This document shows positions 23,001 through 34,208 of a stretch of 64,000 bases of DNA, one piece after another. A model generated the notes under the pieces. That model was not told the origin of the DNA. It saw nothing but the letters and a program-made list of their open reading frames with translations, and ran no database searches. The stretch covers positions 1 to 64,000 of the forward strand of contig NW_013546999.1 of assembly GCF_000711695.1 (NCBI RefSeq), read 5' to 3'. Made by a program: the position numbers and the translations under genes. The DNA is from Tilletiaria anomala UBC 951 (Eukaryota > Basidiomycota > Exobasidiomycetes > Georgefischeriales > Tilletiariaceae). The stretch's first letter is position 1. Each line of letters starts with the position of its first letter.

Positions 23001-25725
23001 ATGAGCGTCACCGCCGGCCTCGACTACCTGGAAGATGGCTTCAGCGCGTCGTCGGTGACAATGCTGCGCCTACGCCAGATCCTCTTCGAAAACGGCATCG
23101 TCCTTCCATCCACGGCACGCAAGGCTGACCTGGTCGACGCATTCGGCGTACACATCGTCCCACAGCGCGAGAAACTTCGCAGGCGCAAGCTAAAAGATGG
23201 CAGCGCTAAAGCCGATGGGACAGGCATACAGGACATGCGGGACGGCGCCGATGGCGTGCACACCATCGCTGCTTCGCCTGCTGCGTACTCCAAAAGGCGG
23301 CAAACAGTGAACGAGGGCGGCAGTGAAAGCGAAAGTGGCACAACAGAGAGCAGGATTAGCATGGACAGGCCTAGGGGAAGGAAGGGTTCGCGCGTCGCCA
23401 GTGCGGCCAAAGACATTGATCACCCAGCCTCTTCGCCTTCGAGAAAGTCCCCAACACGATCTCGGTCGTCATCGCCCCGCAAGCGAGAGAAGCCGAACGA
23501 ACCGAAGTCGATTTTAAGCAACATCAGTGATCGAGAAGACTCTGGAAGCGACAAGAAGAAAATGAAGAGCCAGAGCGTCAAGCGGCGGACCAGCGTCACT
23601 TTTAATCCGGATATCAAATATCATGATGATGACGGCGACATTAGCAACTTTTCCACCGCGAATCCCTTCCAGAGCGGCAGTCCAGCGCCAGGGTCGGGAA
23701 CGATGCCTCGAAAGGTGAGCGGGCTTTTACCACGCTACGAAGTCTTCAGAATTAGTCAACTGACCTACGTGATACGCACATGCTTAACAAAAGTCTGCTC
23801 CCGCGCGCGTGCGTGCGGGTGGGACACCCGCGCATTCGCCACGTGCTGCAGCTCCTGGTATTGAAACGAGCTCGTCTTCGTCGTCTGCTTCTGCGGTCAA
23901 GGCACTGCCAGTTCTGCGCAACTTTATGGATCCCCTCATCGCGGCGAGCACCCCGCCGCGCGCTGTCGGCCAGGTCGTACGTCGCATTGTGTCGGCCGGC
24001 AGCGCTGTGGCGGGGAGCGTCACTGGGCGGGTGAGCCCGGCGGAAGCAAGCGAAGAAGAGACAGGCGAGGAAGATGACGAGGGTGGAGATGAATATCAGG
24101 ACGAAGAGGACGATGCAGCTGGCGGTGGCGCAGAAGACTCGATGGCGACAACTGTGGACTCGAGCTTCGACGTCAATACCGATCCTAGTCCATCCATCCA
24201 CGCACTCCGCGAGAAGCGCAAGCGACAGGGCGGAAGGTCAAGCTTGTCGCATGAGACCACCAACCTCTGGAAAGGTGACTCACCCATGAATAGCAAGAGC
24301 CGGAGAGGCGGCCATAGTGTCTTTAGCCACGCGGGTAAAAACACACGCGGAGCAGCAGCAGCAAGAGCTGAGGAACGATGGGCAAGATTGCAGCGCCTCG
24401 GCCTCTGCTTCATTGCGTTGTACAGCCTCTTCGTCTTTTACGTCGCAACGCTCGAGACGCGTACCATTGGCTTCTGCGATACAGGAAGCAATACCAACAG
24501 CGCACTGGCTTCACAGCAGGCGTTGCGCCAGGCAGCCCAAGCAGCTGCACATGGCACAGGGGGTGGCCTCAACCAGGAAGGAGATGACCAGCTTCTCAAC
24601 GTTACGCTCTCTTCCTTTGTACCAGATCGCTGGCTCCCACAGACGTGTACCCCATGTCCGGCCCACGCTGATTGCCGAGACGGAGCGTTTGTGCGCTGCA
24701 GCACCTCCGACTTTCTCCTCTCCGCATCGCTCACCAGCAAGGTACCCGTGTTACGCTCGTTCGCGCCGTTAAGCTGGCTCGCGCCTACTTGCATGCCGGA
24801 CACGCACAAGCTCGTCCTAGCGCTGGAGCTCGGTTCAGAGCTGGAGCGCGTCCTCGCTGATTGGCACGGCCAAGTCCTGTGCGGGTATCAGTCGCCACAT
24901 GAAGCCATCGCGGATGGAAAGCTGTCCGCCGCCAAGGACCGCGAAGAGGCGGGTGCGCTGCCGGCCGTCCTGCTGAAGGCTGATCTGCACGCGCGCATGG
25001 ACCGCGACATGGTGGATGATGAGTACTTTGAGCAGCTGTGGACCATGGCGCTGGGCGAGTACGAGAAGAGCAGCGAGGTGAAGCGCTTGCGGCCCACCTT
25101 CAACAGTACGGCAAGGGGAGCTGTCGGAGCGGTGCTGGGCGAGGAGTCCAGCGTCTCCGTGCTGGTCGACAATGATGAGCAGGATCTGCTGTACGCACCG
25201 CGCGCCATCATGTCGCTCAGCTGCTCTGTGAGTCTGCGCGTGCATTCCTTCCTGCGGCGCTTTCGCCTGTTCGGCCTGCTGCTTGTTGCGCTGCTCGGCC
25301 TGTTGGACTGGACGCGGCGGCACTGGGCTCAGCGCGCGAGCGAGTCGAAGCGAATCGCTGAGCTGGTGCAGATCGCGCTCGAGCACCTGCAGGAGCAGGA
25401 GTACAACCATGCGGTACATCCGGTGCTGCACCCGGAGCCATTCTTGGCGACGGCGCAGCTGCGCGACCACGTGCTCGCTAGCGAGCACTCGACCAAGGCG
25501 CGCAAACGCCTCTGGGCCAAGGTCAGCAGGGTCGTCGAGGAGAACGCCAACGTCCGCACGCGTCAGGCACAGCGGCGTGGCGAGTGGGCGCGGGTATGGG
25601 AGTGGATCGGAGGTGGCGCCGGCACTTGTGCCCAGAGGAGCGGCGCGGCGAGCCCGGTACCGATACCAAGCGTAGCAGCATCAGCGGCAGCGGTGCCGGA
25701 GATGGCAGAAAAGAAGAGTGGATGA
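23001..25725 (+). CDS. SRC1: Inner nuclear membrane HeH/LEM protein Src1/Heh2 (MAN1 family)
   Basis: Exons 23001-23714 and 23794-25725 join across a 79-nt intron in phase 0 (MPRK to SAPAR), giving 881 residues. Residues 10-50 form a helix-extension-helix (HeH) motif (SVTMLRLRQILFENGIVLP). Basic clusters (EKLRRRKLK near 53, REKRKRQ near 377) fit the strong nuclear signals of this family. Transmembrane helix 1 lies at about 439-457 (LGLCFIALYSLFVFYVATL) and helix 2 at about 729-743 (LFGLLLVALLGLLDW). The lumenal region between them contains the Cys-rich start of the Man1-Src1 domain (CTPCPAHADC). The C-terminal winged-helix-like part follows helix 2. The protein anchors chromatin and rDNA to the inner nuclear membrane and takes part in nuclear pore surveillance in yeasts. 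The start is the ATG directly before the HeH motif. The family is clear; I cannot decide between Heh1/Src1 and Heh2. Confidence 0.92.
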
Positions 25726-26471
25726 ATTCGGCATGGAAGGAGAGCGCAGAAGGGATTGGGGGGAGAGGGTGCTGGGCAGCCCGCGAGCACGACCCCCCCC
25801 TGGGCTGGCTCGGCTTTTGCCAGAATGCTCGTCTTATTCTGCTACGTCTGTATTGTACCTATCACACAAGCGACAATGATACCCACGAACGTACTCACTC
25901 CTTCTGTGCCACTAATTTGCATGCGAGTCAACTGCTGAACGAAGCAGGGTAGACACGATGAGGAACACTAGGTAGGGAGACACAGATCATTGTGCATTCA
26001 TTGAGCGCAGGGTCGAATGCGGCCATCTAGTAGCTTGTCTTGTGGAACAGGGGGGTAGGTGCTGAACAAATGCGATTATGAACACGTAGCTGCTGCCAGG
26101 TGGTAACGCCGAAAGGAAAGACATCCAAGGGCGAAAGTGCACATAAAGAATACGCGTGTTCAAAAGAGAGAGAAAGGCAAGACCCCAGATGGGGAAAGAG
26201 TCCTGGTCGTCGTCGTCCTTGTCGGTGCGCCGGGTTTGGTCTAAAGTCTCATTAGATAATCTGGCGTGCGCGAGAATGGCGCGCGCCATGAGATGATTAT
26301 TTTGTTCATCAAATTTGAAACGTCTCGCATTGTCCGTTGATGCCAGCGTTTTGTAGTGAGCGATGTTTAGTGCAATCCATGAAGCAGATGGACAAGCGAT
26401 GCGTACACAACATTAGTTGTCAGGTCAGATGAACGGAGAGCCGGGGCAACAGCTGCTGCTGTTGCTGCCGC
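25726..26471. other. Convergent intergenic region SRC1 / aspartic protease
   Basis: 746 bp between two stop codons on opposite strands. It contains a C run near 25793-25801 but no gene or clear terminator that I can support. Confidence 0.4.
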
Positions 26472-28330
26472 TCACGAAAGGAGCACGCCGGCAGCAGCGC
26501 TGAGGAGGGAGATGACGAGGGCGCCGACGCCGAGCGCGGGTGAAGCGACGCCTGCGCCCGCGTGGCCTCCCCTGCTGGCGCCGCTGATCGATCCGAGGGT
26601 GGGGTTGCTTCCGACGTTGCTGCCTGCTGCGCTCGGGGAGCTGACGCCTGATGCGTAGTAGATGCTCGTGCCAGTGGCCGCCCGCGCCGGCTGGCGCGTG
26701 TACTGCCCCGGGATGCCGGTGGTGTCACCACCGGCGCCAACGCTTTGGGCGGAGGGTGACGCGGTGGCCATCACGAGGTCGCCGGTGGTCGCAGCAGTCT
26801 GGGCGGAGCTGCCCTTGAGGCTGGCGAAGCCGACGCTTGGCGGGTTGGCGCGGTAGACGGAGAAGACGTTCTTGAGGAAGGCATCGCCAATAATGTATGG
26901 GGGCGCGGAGTTACCCGTGTCGATGCCAAAGACGGAGCCGAGACAGTAACTGCCAGCGTTGTCGACGGCGCCTGCGGAGAAGTCCAGTGGGTTGACTGAG
27001 TAGTGCTGCCCGCCAAAGGTGAAGGTGAGCTTGATGGTCGAGCTGCAAGGGTACGCGTAGTAGCCCTGGCCCAACTCCGAGACCGGCTGAGCGCCCTCGA
27101 TGGACGTGTAGAGCGACGAGGCGATTTGCATCGGCACAGCAATCAGCGTTGTGCCCGTGTCGATCGCGGCGATCTTGTTCGGATATATGGGCGAGCCGTT
27201 GAGCGCGATAGAGTCGAGCAGAATGGCCCAGTAGCCGAACGGCTGAATCTGAGTGGGGATGCCGACGTAGTTGATCGAGCCCGAGTACTGGTTCGAGTCG
27301 ATCTCACCAAGTGTGAAGACACCGCCGGGCGACTGCTGCGTCGCGGTCGTCACCTGCTGATTCCGCGCAAGCTGGAACGTGAATGCGTTCGTAGGCAACT
27401 TGTTCTGCTTGGCCAGCACCTGCCAGAACGGCGTGACGCCGGCGGCGCTGAGCTCTTGGAAGCCCATGCCCATGAGGCCAGAGGCGGGCGCATCGATCGT
27501 GTTGTCCGCTAGATCGGTCGCCACGCCGAAACTCTGCGAGGCGACGGAATATCCGGCAAGGGAGATCGTGTCGGCGGCCATGTGGCCCTGCACGGCACCT
27601 TGGCCGTAAGTCACCGTGAATGGCTGGGAAGAGCTTTGGTATGAGCTGGAGGTGCCCTCGTTGAACTTGGCCAGGCCGTTGCAGTTGGTTGACGTGCACT
27701 CGCTCGCGGCGACCCTGAGGGCACAGAACAAAGGAAGCAAGTGTTTCACGTTAGCCAGGGTGCCTCTGTGAACATCCGGAGTCATCTCTCTCGGTAGCAT
27801 CACTCACCAAAGATCAGCGCTACCGGTATCTAGGACAATGGCAAGGTTCTGTGCTGGCGTGCCAAACGAGACCTGAGCAAAGTAGTAGCTGCGCGAGGGT
27901 GCGTTGCAGAAGCCAGGCCGGAGCACGTCAGGACGTTGGGTCTATTCAAACTCCTGGTCGCAACTCACGTGTCCGGGCCGACATCGGTGAGACCGACAAT
28001 CTGCCTCTTCTGGGAACGGCTATAGGTGGCGTTGGCGTCGAACGCATGGCTCCATTTGTTGATGATGTAGTCCTTTTGGCTCTTGGCGTGGGCAAAGACC
28101 TGTTCCGGGGTGCGACCGGCACGTTTGTTGAGTGCCTGGTGCTTGTCGTACTTGTAGAGCGGAAAGGAGATGGAGCGCTTGCTGATGTTGCCGCTGCTGT
28201 TGCTGCTGCCAGTGCTGTCTCGCTTGGCGAGGGGGCCCGCTGCTGGCAGCTCTGCTGCAGGGTGTACGACTGCCGCTGATGCACAGCCGATGGCAGAGAG
28301 CGCGGCGAGCGTGAGAGCAGAAGTGTGCAT
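26472..28330 (-). CDS. GPI-anchored aspartic protease (yapsin-like, family A1)
   Basis: Exons 28330-27969, 27888-27808 and 27714-26472, with introns of 80 and 93 nt, encode 561 residues. The 81-nt middle exon carries the first active-site loop, LDTGSADLW with Asp141. The second catalytic Asp sits in AAIDTGTTLI. A signal peptide covers about residues 1-19. The propeptide has dibasic KR sites near 36 and 52 that could be cut by a kexin. The core ends around residue 430 with the IIGDAFLKN motif. The tail is a Ser/Gly/Thr-rich linker and a hydrophobic C-terminus (GVGALVISLLSAAAGVLL) typical of a GPI signal. The enzyme probably works at the cell surface, cutting secreted or wall proteins. A TATATA box 108 bp upstream suggests inducible expression. 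The family call is firm; the GPI anchor is an inference from the tail. Confidence 0.93.
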
Positions 28331-29195
28331 GGTGAGCGAACTGGGTGAAGCTGCTCAGCAGCCCGCTAATGCGGTTCTAGTGCTTTTGCAGTGGAGCAGG
28401 TTCTGGTTGTGATGCTCCGGCTGGAGATGGGTAGAGGTATATAAAATGCCCGGCGACGATTGAGATTGGGTTGAGAATGGGGGGATGCTGCTGAGCGTGA
28501 TGTTGTTAGATTCGGAGTGGGCCGACCATTAGGCACAGAGAGAGCGGGAGAGCAAGATGATAAATTGACGATGCGATGATGATGATCAGGAGGATGACGG
28601 AATATGTGCCGTGCTGTGCCTAATAGTGTGTGAGTGCGGTTGTTGATCACACTTCTTCCATGCCCTGGCGGCACTGCTGACTCAACTTCACCACATGCAG
28701 AAGGGGCAGTGCCGCAACAGCAGACTCTTGTGCTCCGACATATTCCATTCACAGTGGCCGCGTCCGGGCACCCCAAGAGTCAGTTGAGCGGCTGGGCACT
28801 GTGCCACACCGTCCTTGCTCAATGGTGTGCTGGGGCTGACGTTCATCATCGGGCTGTGGGCCACTCTTAGCGTGGCACCTTTTGTGCACGTTGGAGCACT
28901 GAGTTGTGCGGTGTCGACTGAATGTGCCCTTCAGTCGAGCAGTGCACATGTGAGAGCTAGTTTCGGGTCTTTACATGTGTGCATTCTACGCTCTCTGATG
29001 TACTGCAGACTCGATCAGCATCCTCGCTTTCGCAGTGATCCAGTGCGCTGTGGAGTTCATCCTCCTCCATCCTTTTCGTCTGCTTTATTGATCACAGGCA
29101 TCGCATCCTTGCCTCATGCTTGTCGCTTGACGTTCATCCCATTCTCCGCGTTGCCACCGGCGATAACTAAAATACATGCATGCACTCTCACAGCC
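28331..29195. other. Promoter of the aspartic protease gene
   Basis: This 865-bp stretch lies upstream of the protease start and downstream of the cytochrome b5-domain gene, both on the minus strand. Besides the TATA box I see no gene; the long plus-strand open frame that begins at 28815 starts with TTG, has no family match and runs antisense through the neighbouring gene. Confidence 0.5.
28438..28443 (-). promoter_or_regulatory. TATA box of aspartic protease gene
   Basis: TATATA sits 108 bp upstream of the protease ATG at 28330, within TTTTATATAC on the minus strand. Confidence 0.5.
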
Positions 29196-30492
29196 CTACC
29201 CGTCCGGAACCAGAAAGCCAACCATCGTGCTGTCGATCATTGCCTCGATGTTGACCCACGAGTGCGTGAGCATGAACAGGCGCGTCCCATCCCTTCCCGC
29301 GACGCGCATCAGCTCCTTGACACCGCCCGGGTGATACCGCAGGTAGGGCGTGATGTTGTACACTTTGCCATGGAAAGCGGACCACGCGTCCTCGGCGTTA
29401 GCGTGCGCCTTGAGCTCTGTGGGTGTGATCTTACGCAACTGCGTGATTCCGCCCTGCATTGGTGTTGTGTCAAAAGGAAGAAGGGGGAGAAGAAGCAGAG
29501 GCCCGGCAGGGTGAGAATCAACACCATGGAAGACATTGTGGAAGCATTTTCTTGCGCGTCCTCACTCTCAAGTCACTGCTGCTCTTCAGCCGCGCCCAGT
29601 CAAGCGGCCCGTATCCCGGCTCAAGAACGACCTTCTTCCTTCCGCTACCGGGCGCAATGCCTGTCCCGCTTCTGACAACGAGGCCGCTGCTCGCTGACGC
29701 CTGCGTTGGAGGTGCCCGCAGCGATGCCGCCAACGATGAATGCACAGGAAGAGATGCGCCGGATGCGCCGCCAACGCCTGCTGGCGCTGAGTTTGCGGTC
29801 GTTCGAGGCGGCGGCATGAGACCGCCACCGCCTACCCCTGCAGGTACCGCCAGCCCTCCTTCTAGGGTGCTCCGCGTTGCGGGCGCCTTTGGGGCCGTTG
29901 ATGTTCCTGCCGGAGTGTCTATTGATGGCGTGGCTGATGCCTGTGAGGATGGCACACCTAAGACCTCGCGTAGCGATGCCAATCTAGTCGACGAAGGTGA
30001 AGCGAATGGTGGCGGTGATGATGATGATGACGCGGCCGCCGCTCCGTTGATATCCTGATCGAGCTGGGCAGGCGATGAATTCCACCCAGGTTTGGAGACA
30101 GTAACACTCGGTCCCGATGCGAGTTCTGGTGCGAGTGCCGGCGCTCGGCTACTGGAAGCGGACAAAGAGTTCACATTTCCCGCGAGACTCCGCTGCGGCC
30201 CATTAAGCGCAGGGAAAGCTGGCGGCTCGTCATCGATCTCATCTGGTACGGCGCGAACTAGAGGGTCATGATTCTCGCTTCTTGTTTTGCTTGAAGTAAG
30301 GCCTTCCAGGGGGAGGCCTGCTTTGGCTGTCGACGTGTGTTTACGGCCCATGCGGCTGCTCCCAGCGAGTGATTCGCCATTTGTCTCACTTGCATCTATG
30401 CGCAGCTCAGGAAGGCAGTCGACCGCATCTTCGAAGTGATCGTCGTCGTCATCCTCCGCTGCGTCTCGGGCGAATGAGCCTTCTCTATCCAT
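29196..30492 (-). CDS. Cytochrome b5-like heme-binding domain protein (IRC21-like)
   Basis: Exons 30492-29566 and 29453-29196 join over a 112-nt intron in phase 0 (SSSDLR to GGITQLRK), giving 394 residues. Residues 1-290 are disordered, acidic at the start and Ser/Ala/Pro-rich. The short motif EPGYGPLDWARL directly before the domain is also typical of the fungal Irc21 and animal CYB5R4 N-termini. The cytochrome b5 domain spans about 316-390, with heme ligands His350 in YHPGG and His373 in LTHSW. There is no reductase domain and no membrane anchor, so the protein would be a soluble electron carrier or heme sensor; the substrate is unknown. Its start faces the GH16 gene about 1 kb away. Confidence 0.9.
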
Positions 30493-31530
30493 CTTCTCCG
30501 AATTCCGAGCGCTCTAAGACGCCAAATTTGCTGCTTGAGGTGGCGCCAGGCGCTGTATGCGCTGCCCCCGGAGTCAAATGTAGTATGGGACGTCTAATGG
30601 TGACTCTTGGTGAGAGCGTTCGAAGCCGGTTGCTCGCGGTCTGCCACGCGCCAGATGTAGGGTTTATGTCTCAGCGGAAACTACGCTCAAAGCCTCATCA
30701 TTCCGACCTTTTTGAAAGGCTTCAGACTTCCAGGAGGTCGAATTAGCGCCAGGCATCAAATATCAAGCCAGAAGTTTCAAGCTGAATGTTGCACCCAGTT
30801 TCAATTGATGGCGCGTACTGCCTGTTCACTCACTGTTCTGCCTGTTACTCTCAAAAGGCACTAATTAAATGCGCTGGTGCCCGCCGTCGGAAAGCATTTA
30901 CATAAGATATTGGGCGCTCGCCTCTCGGTCTTTGTGAGCAGTGTGACTATGAGAGTTTGATGGACGTGCTTAGTCTATAAGACGGAATAGGGTCTGGCGA
31001 CCAGACTGCAGTGGTGTGAGGGAGCCGTTTGGCGCTGGGCACTCGAACCCTCTTCCGTTGCCTGCCGACGCAGAAGCCACAGAAAAGTGATCGGACAAAT
31101 GATTCGTTCGGTAGCAAGGCCGGCCATATAACTCACTCGGCCGCACATTAACAGCAAAAGAGTGCCGGGGGAGGGGGGATGCGGTCAGGTTGCAGATTCA
31201 TTTGCCGAGGTCAGAGAGCCTTGTGAGCGGTTGTCTCTTCCCAACCACAGCATGACGCTGAGAAGTGCTGCGATGACACGGGACGGGAACCGGAAGAGCG
31301 AAGAAACCATTCCTTTAAATGAAGCCCCGCGATGCCACACCCCTGAGCTACAGCTGCGACGACTGTCCCACGTACCTGATACTGTATCATCTGGACGCAT
31401 ATATACTCAAACTCGATACTTTTGATCGTTTGCGTCGCACCGCCGTTCCCCTGTCTCCGTCCACGCTCTCGCCTTGCGTTTTGAGCTGCTGTTGCGGTGT
31501 GACTGAAACCACGTTCTTTATTTCGGCGAG
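30493..31530. other. Divergent promoter region cytochrome b5 protein / GH16
   Basis: About 1 kb between two divergent starts. A TATATA box at 31400-31405 lies about 130 bp upstream of the GH16 ATG on the plus strand, followed by a pyrimidine-rich leader. I see no gene. Confidence 0.45.
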
Positions 31531-32809
31531 ATGTTCTCCATTACGGTCGCGCTCGGCGTCGGCGCCTTGCTCGCCCCTAGGGTCCTGGCAGATGTATGGA
31601 ACTTGAGCACTACATACCAAGGCAGCGAGTTTATGGCCAATTTTGACTACTGGGGCGACACGAACGCCACTGCCAAGGATCCCAGCAATGGTCTCGTCAA
31701 GTATGTTGGTAAATCGGCAGCACAGTCGTCCAACGTGACTTATGTAGACAGCAAGGGCCTCTTCCACCTGCAGGTGGACACGACGGAAGTGTAATTAGAA
31801 GGTCGTCCAAGCGTTCGCATGTCTTCAAAGCAGACCCTTGAGGACGGTATTTTCGTCATATGAGCCGATCCACAGGTGGCCAAGAACAACCATGGCGCGG
31901 TACTGATGCCAGCCCCTTTCTTCTTCAGCGATGTCACGCATGTTCCCACTGGATGCTCGGTCTGTGAGTCGAAACCCCATCGCGCGCAGTTTTCCGTCGG
32001 CGTTGACACACTGCCACCTCTCACAGGGCCCGCATTCTGGTTGGTCAACCCGGACACCGCCAGTTATCCAAAGGGCGGCGAATTTGACATTCTAGAGAAT
32101 GCGAATGACCAATTCCACGGAAACCTTGTCTGTGCACACCGGCGGCGATTGCGTTCTGACGACTTCGAAACAGCAACAGAGCGGTATCACATCCTACGCG
32201 AACTGTACAGTCGACTATTCGACCGGTAACAACGGTTGCAGAGTCGAAATGAATCAGGCCACTATCACCGGGAGCAGCGCAGTTGTACCAACATGGGGCA
32301 CCGAATTGAATCAAGCCGGCGGCGGTGTTTTTGCTACTGAGCGGTCGATGGGGTCAGCAGGCCACGGTGTGTGCGTCTGGTACTGGCCGCAGTCCAGCGT
32401 GCCCACCGATCTGAAAGTCGGCAGCCAGTCTGTCGATCCGTCAACGTGGGGCACGCCCGCGGTGGACATGCCGATCGCTAACATATGCCATTCGAATTTC
32501 GGGCAGCAGAGCTTGGTGCTGGATATCACGCCGTGCGGCGACTGGGCAGGAAGTACGTACAACCAGAGCGGCTGCAACCTTCAGTACACCGCTTGCTCTT
32601 ACCAGGTGGGGTACAACGGCTCCAGCTACAACCAATCGTACTGGGGGATCAACGACGTGCGAGTCTTTGGCACAGGAGGTAATGCCAATGCTGCCATCTC
32701 GCCCAACACGGCCACGGAAAGTGCAAGCGCCGCAGCCCACCTTCACGTCGGGGTCGGCGCACTTGGCGCCGTTCTCTGTGCGGGATTCGTCGTCTCTTGG
32801 CTTATCTAG
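31531..32809 (+). pseudogene. GH16 endo-beta-1,3(4)-glucanase, disrupted as sequenced
   Basis: The locus reads as a secreted laminarinase-like glycoside hydrolase family 16 enzyme that would cut beta-1,3/1,4-glucans. A signal peptide (MFSITVALGVGALLAPRVLA) begins at 31531. The segments follow family order: KGLFHLQVDTT, GRPSVRMSSK, SDVTHVPTGCSV, WPAFWLVNPD, the catalytic GGEFDILENANDQ, SVHTGGDC, and a C-terminal hydrophobic tail typical of a GPI signal. Introns 31847-31912 (66 nt) and 31964-32026 (63 nt) splice well. Two problems remain: an in-frame TAA near 31792 between two conserved segments, and a one-base frame break near 32125 between DQFHGNL and SVHTGG. A 90-nt GT-AG alternative would skip the stop but would remove conserved sequence. 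So it is a recent pseudogene or the sequence has errors. The TATA box at 31400 is still present. Confidence 0.75.
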
Positions 32810-33038
32810 ATAGTCTGTCGCATAACCAAATGTAAATGTCTCCATCGTTCCGAAGTGCACTGACTTATTGGCGCCTCCTTTTTGGTGCACGGGCACTTGA
32901 TCGCATCCGTTTCTACCCATGTATCTTACATCAGCATGTCATTCCTCAGGCCGATTCCTTTTATCGAAGTGCCCACCTGAGTGAATGGTAGAACCGTCAG
33001 GTTTCAATTCCTCATTTGGGCGATCGTCATGTGCCAAC

Positions 33039-34208
33039 TCACATCTTGACCACAAAGAGCTCGTCGGGCAAGCCATGCTGCACCTGACAATCCGCAATAT
33101 CAAGGCCTGCCTCCCGAAAGACCCGTTCATATGCGTTCGTAGAGCGCGTAATTGAATGGTCCTCGTTGTCCCATATGCTCCGTTCCGAGCCATCTTCATT
33201 CTCCCCGCATACGTTCTCCTTAACGAAGATCATCCCTCCCGTCCGCTCCGACTCTGCCCATTCAGGCTGCGTGCTGCCATTTGGTACTTTTGCAGAGTCC
33301 TTGGCCGGCTTCAGCGACTGCTTGCAGCGCTTGAGAAAGGAGAGCAGGTCCGAGTCCGATAAGTGTTGCAGGCACCATTGTATCCAAACAACGTCATACT
33401 CGACCTCGTCGAGGACAGCACCTGCCTCCCCTGATGACCGGTCCTCTCCTACGTCTCCAGCAATTGAAACTGTAGGGGTAATTGCAGGTTCGATGCCAGC
33501 TACTAAAGCGGACTCATTTGGCGTCTGCGGTCCATCGGGATGCGCTTTTCGCTTGCCAGTCGCCTTGGCAGACGGTGGAGCGTACGGGTTCCGAGGGTCA
33601 AATAGTTGCAGGGTCGCCTCATGAAAGTGTACGACCTTACACGCATTAAAAGGCTGCTGTTCCGGGTGCAGCTTCATCGGTTTCCAGGTCGACGAACGCT
33701 TCTTTGCTTCGAGGAGAAACTGAAAGGACAAGAAGCGCAGACTGTCATCAGCACTCGCGCGATCTGCACGGACACTATTTTTTCGCACCTTCACAACAGG
33801 CTCGACAAGGTGGACTTCGTCAACAAGCGGAAGCAAGACCGTTTCCGTGACTCTGCCAACTCCGGCACCACAGTCAAGTGCACGCGTTACAGCCCGACCC
33901 TTGCTCGACTCTCCGCCCCTCCAGCGGACCTTCTCTTCCATCCATGCGGCCGGATCCGCGCTAGCAGGCGCAATGTTGCCAAGTCGTTTGAGATGCTTGA
34001 GTAGGAATTGCCGTGATCCTAGCGAGTCAACGCGCGGGAGGGTGCCGAGACCATAGCCGCCAAGTACTCCATCAACCGTCGCTGGCACACCTTGCCAGTA
34101 CTCTACACCCTTCGCGATGTTGGGCACGGGGTGCACGACTCGAACAACTTGTTGCGACGCCGACATGACAGCCGCTGAGCCCTGTGCACGTTGAAATCGG
34201 TGCTCCAT
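33039..34208 (-). CDS. TAE1: Alpha-N-terminal protein methyltransferase (NTM1/Tae1 family)
   Basis: A single exon encodes 389 residues. The enzyme moves methyl groups from S-adenosylmethionine to the alpha-amino group of proteins with an N-terminal X-Pro-Lys/Arg motif, such as ribosomal proteins. Family marks are the N-terminal YWQGVPATVDGVLGGYG, SAM motif I at 112-120 (DCGAGVGRV), the post-I acidic VHLVEP, the WIQWCLQHLSDSDLLSFL segment, and the C-terminal FREAGLDIADCQVQHGLPDELFVV. It is longer than the usual 230-280 residues because of disordered insertions at about 140-175 and 195-260. The ATG at 34208 is the first in frame; the Met at residue 15 (34166) fits the family N-terminus better and may be the true start. 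No intron is seen. Confidence 0.93.
   Translation of the reverse strand: MEHRFQRAQGSAAVMSASQQVVRVVHPVPNIAKGVEYWQGVPATVDGVLGGYGLGTLPRVDSLGSRQFLLKHLKRLGNIAPASADPAAWMEEKVRWRGGESSKGRAVTRALDCGAGVGRVTETVLLPLVDEVHLVEPVVKVRKNSVRADRASADDSLRFLSFQFLLEAKKRSSTWKPMKLHPEQQPFNACKVVHFHEATLQLFDPRNPYAPPSAKATGKRKAHPDGPQTPNESALVAGIEPAITPTVSIAGDVGEDRSSGEAGAVLDEVEYDVVWIQWCLQHLSDSDLLSFLKRCKQSLKPAKDSAKVPNGSTQPEWAESERTGGMIFVKENVCGENEDGSERSIWDNEDHSITRSTNAYERVFREAGLDIADCQVQHGLPDELFVVKM

Noticed and set aside
28815-29675. 286-codon plus-strand open frame
   Set aside because: Starts with TTG and runs antisense through the cytochrome b5 domain exons, which are clearly the real coding strand.
31010-31060. Possible tRNA gene from a GGTTCGAGT-like B box on the minus strand
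   Set aside because: No matching A box, acceptor stem or cloverleaf could be drawn around it; similar isolated B-box-like strings near 1990 and 42975 also fail.
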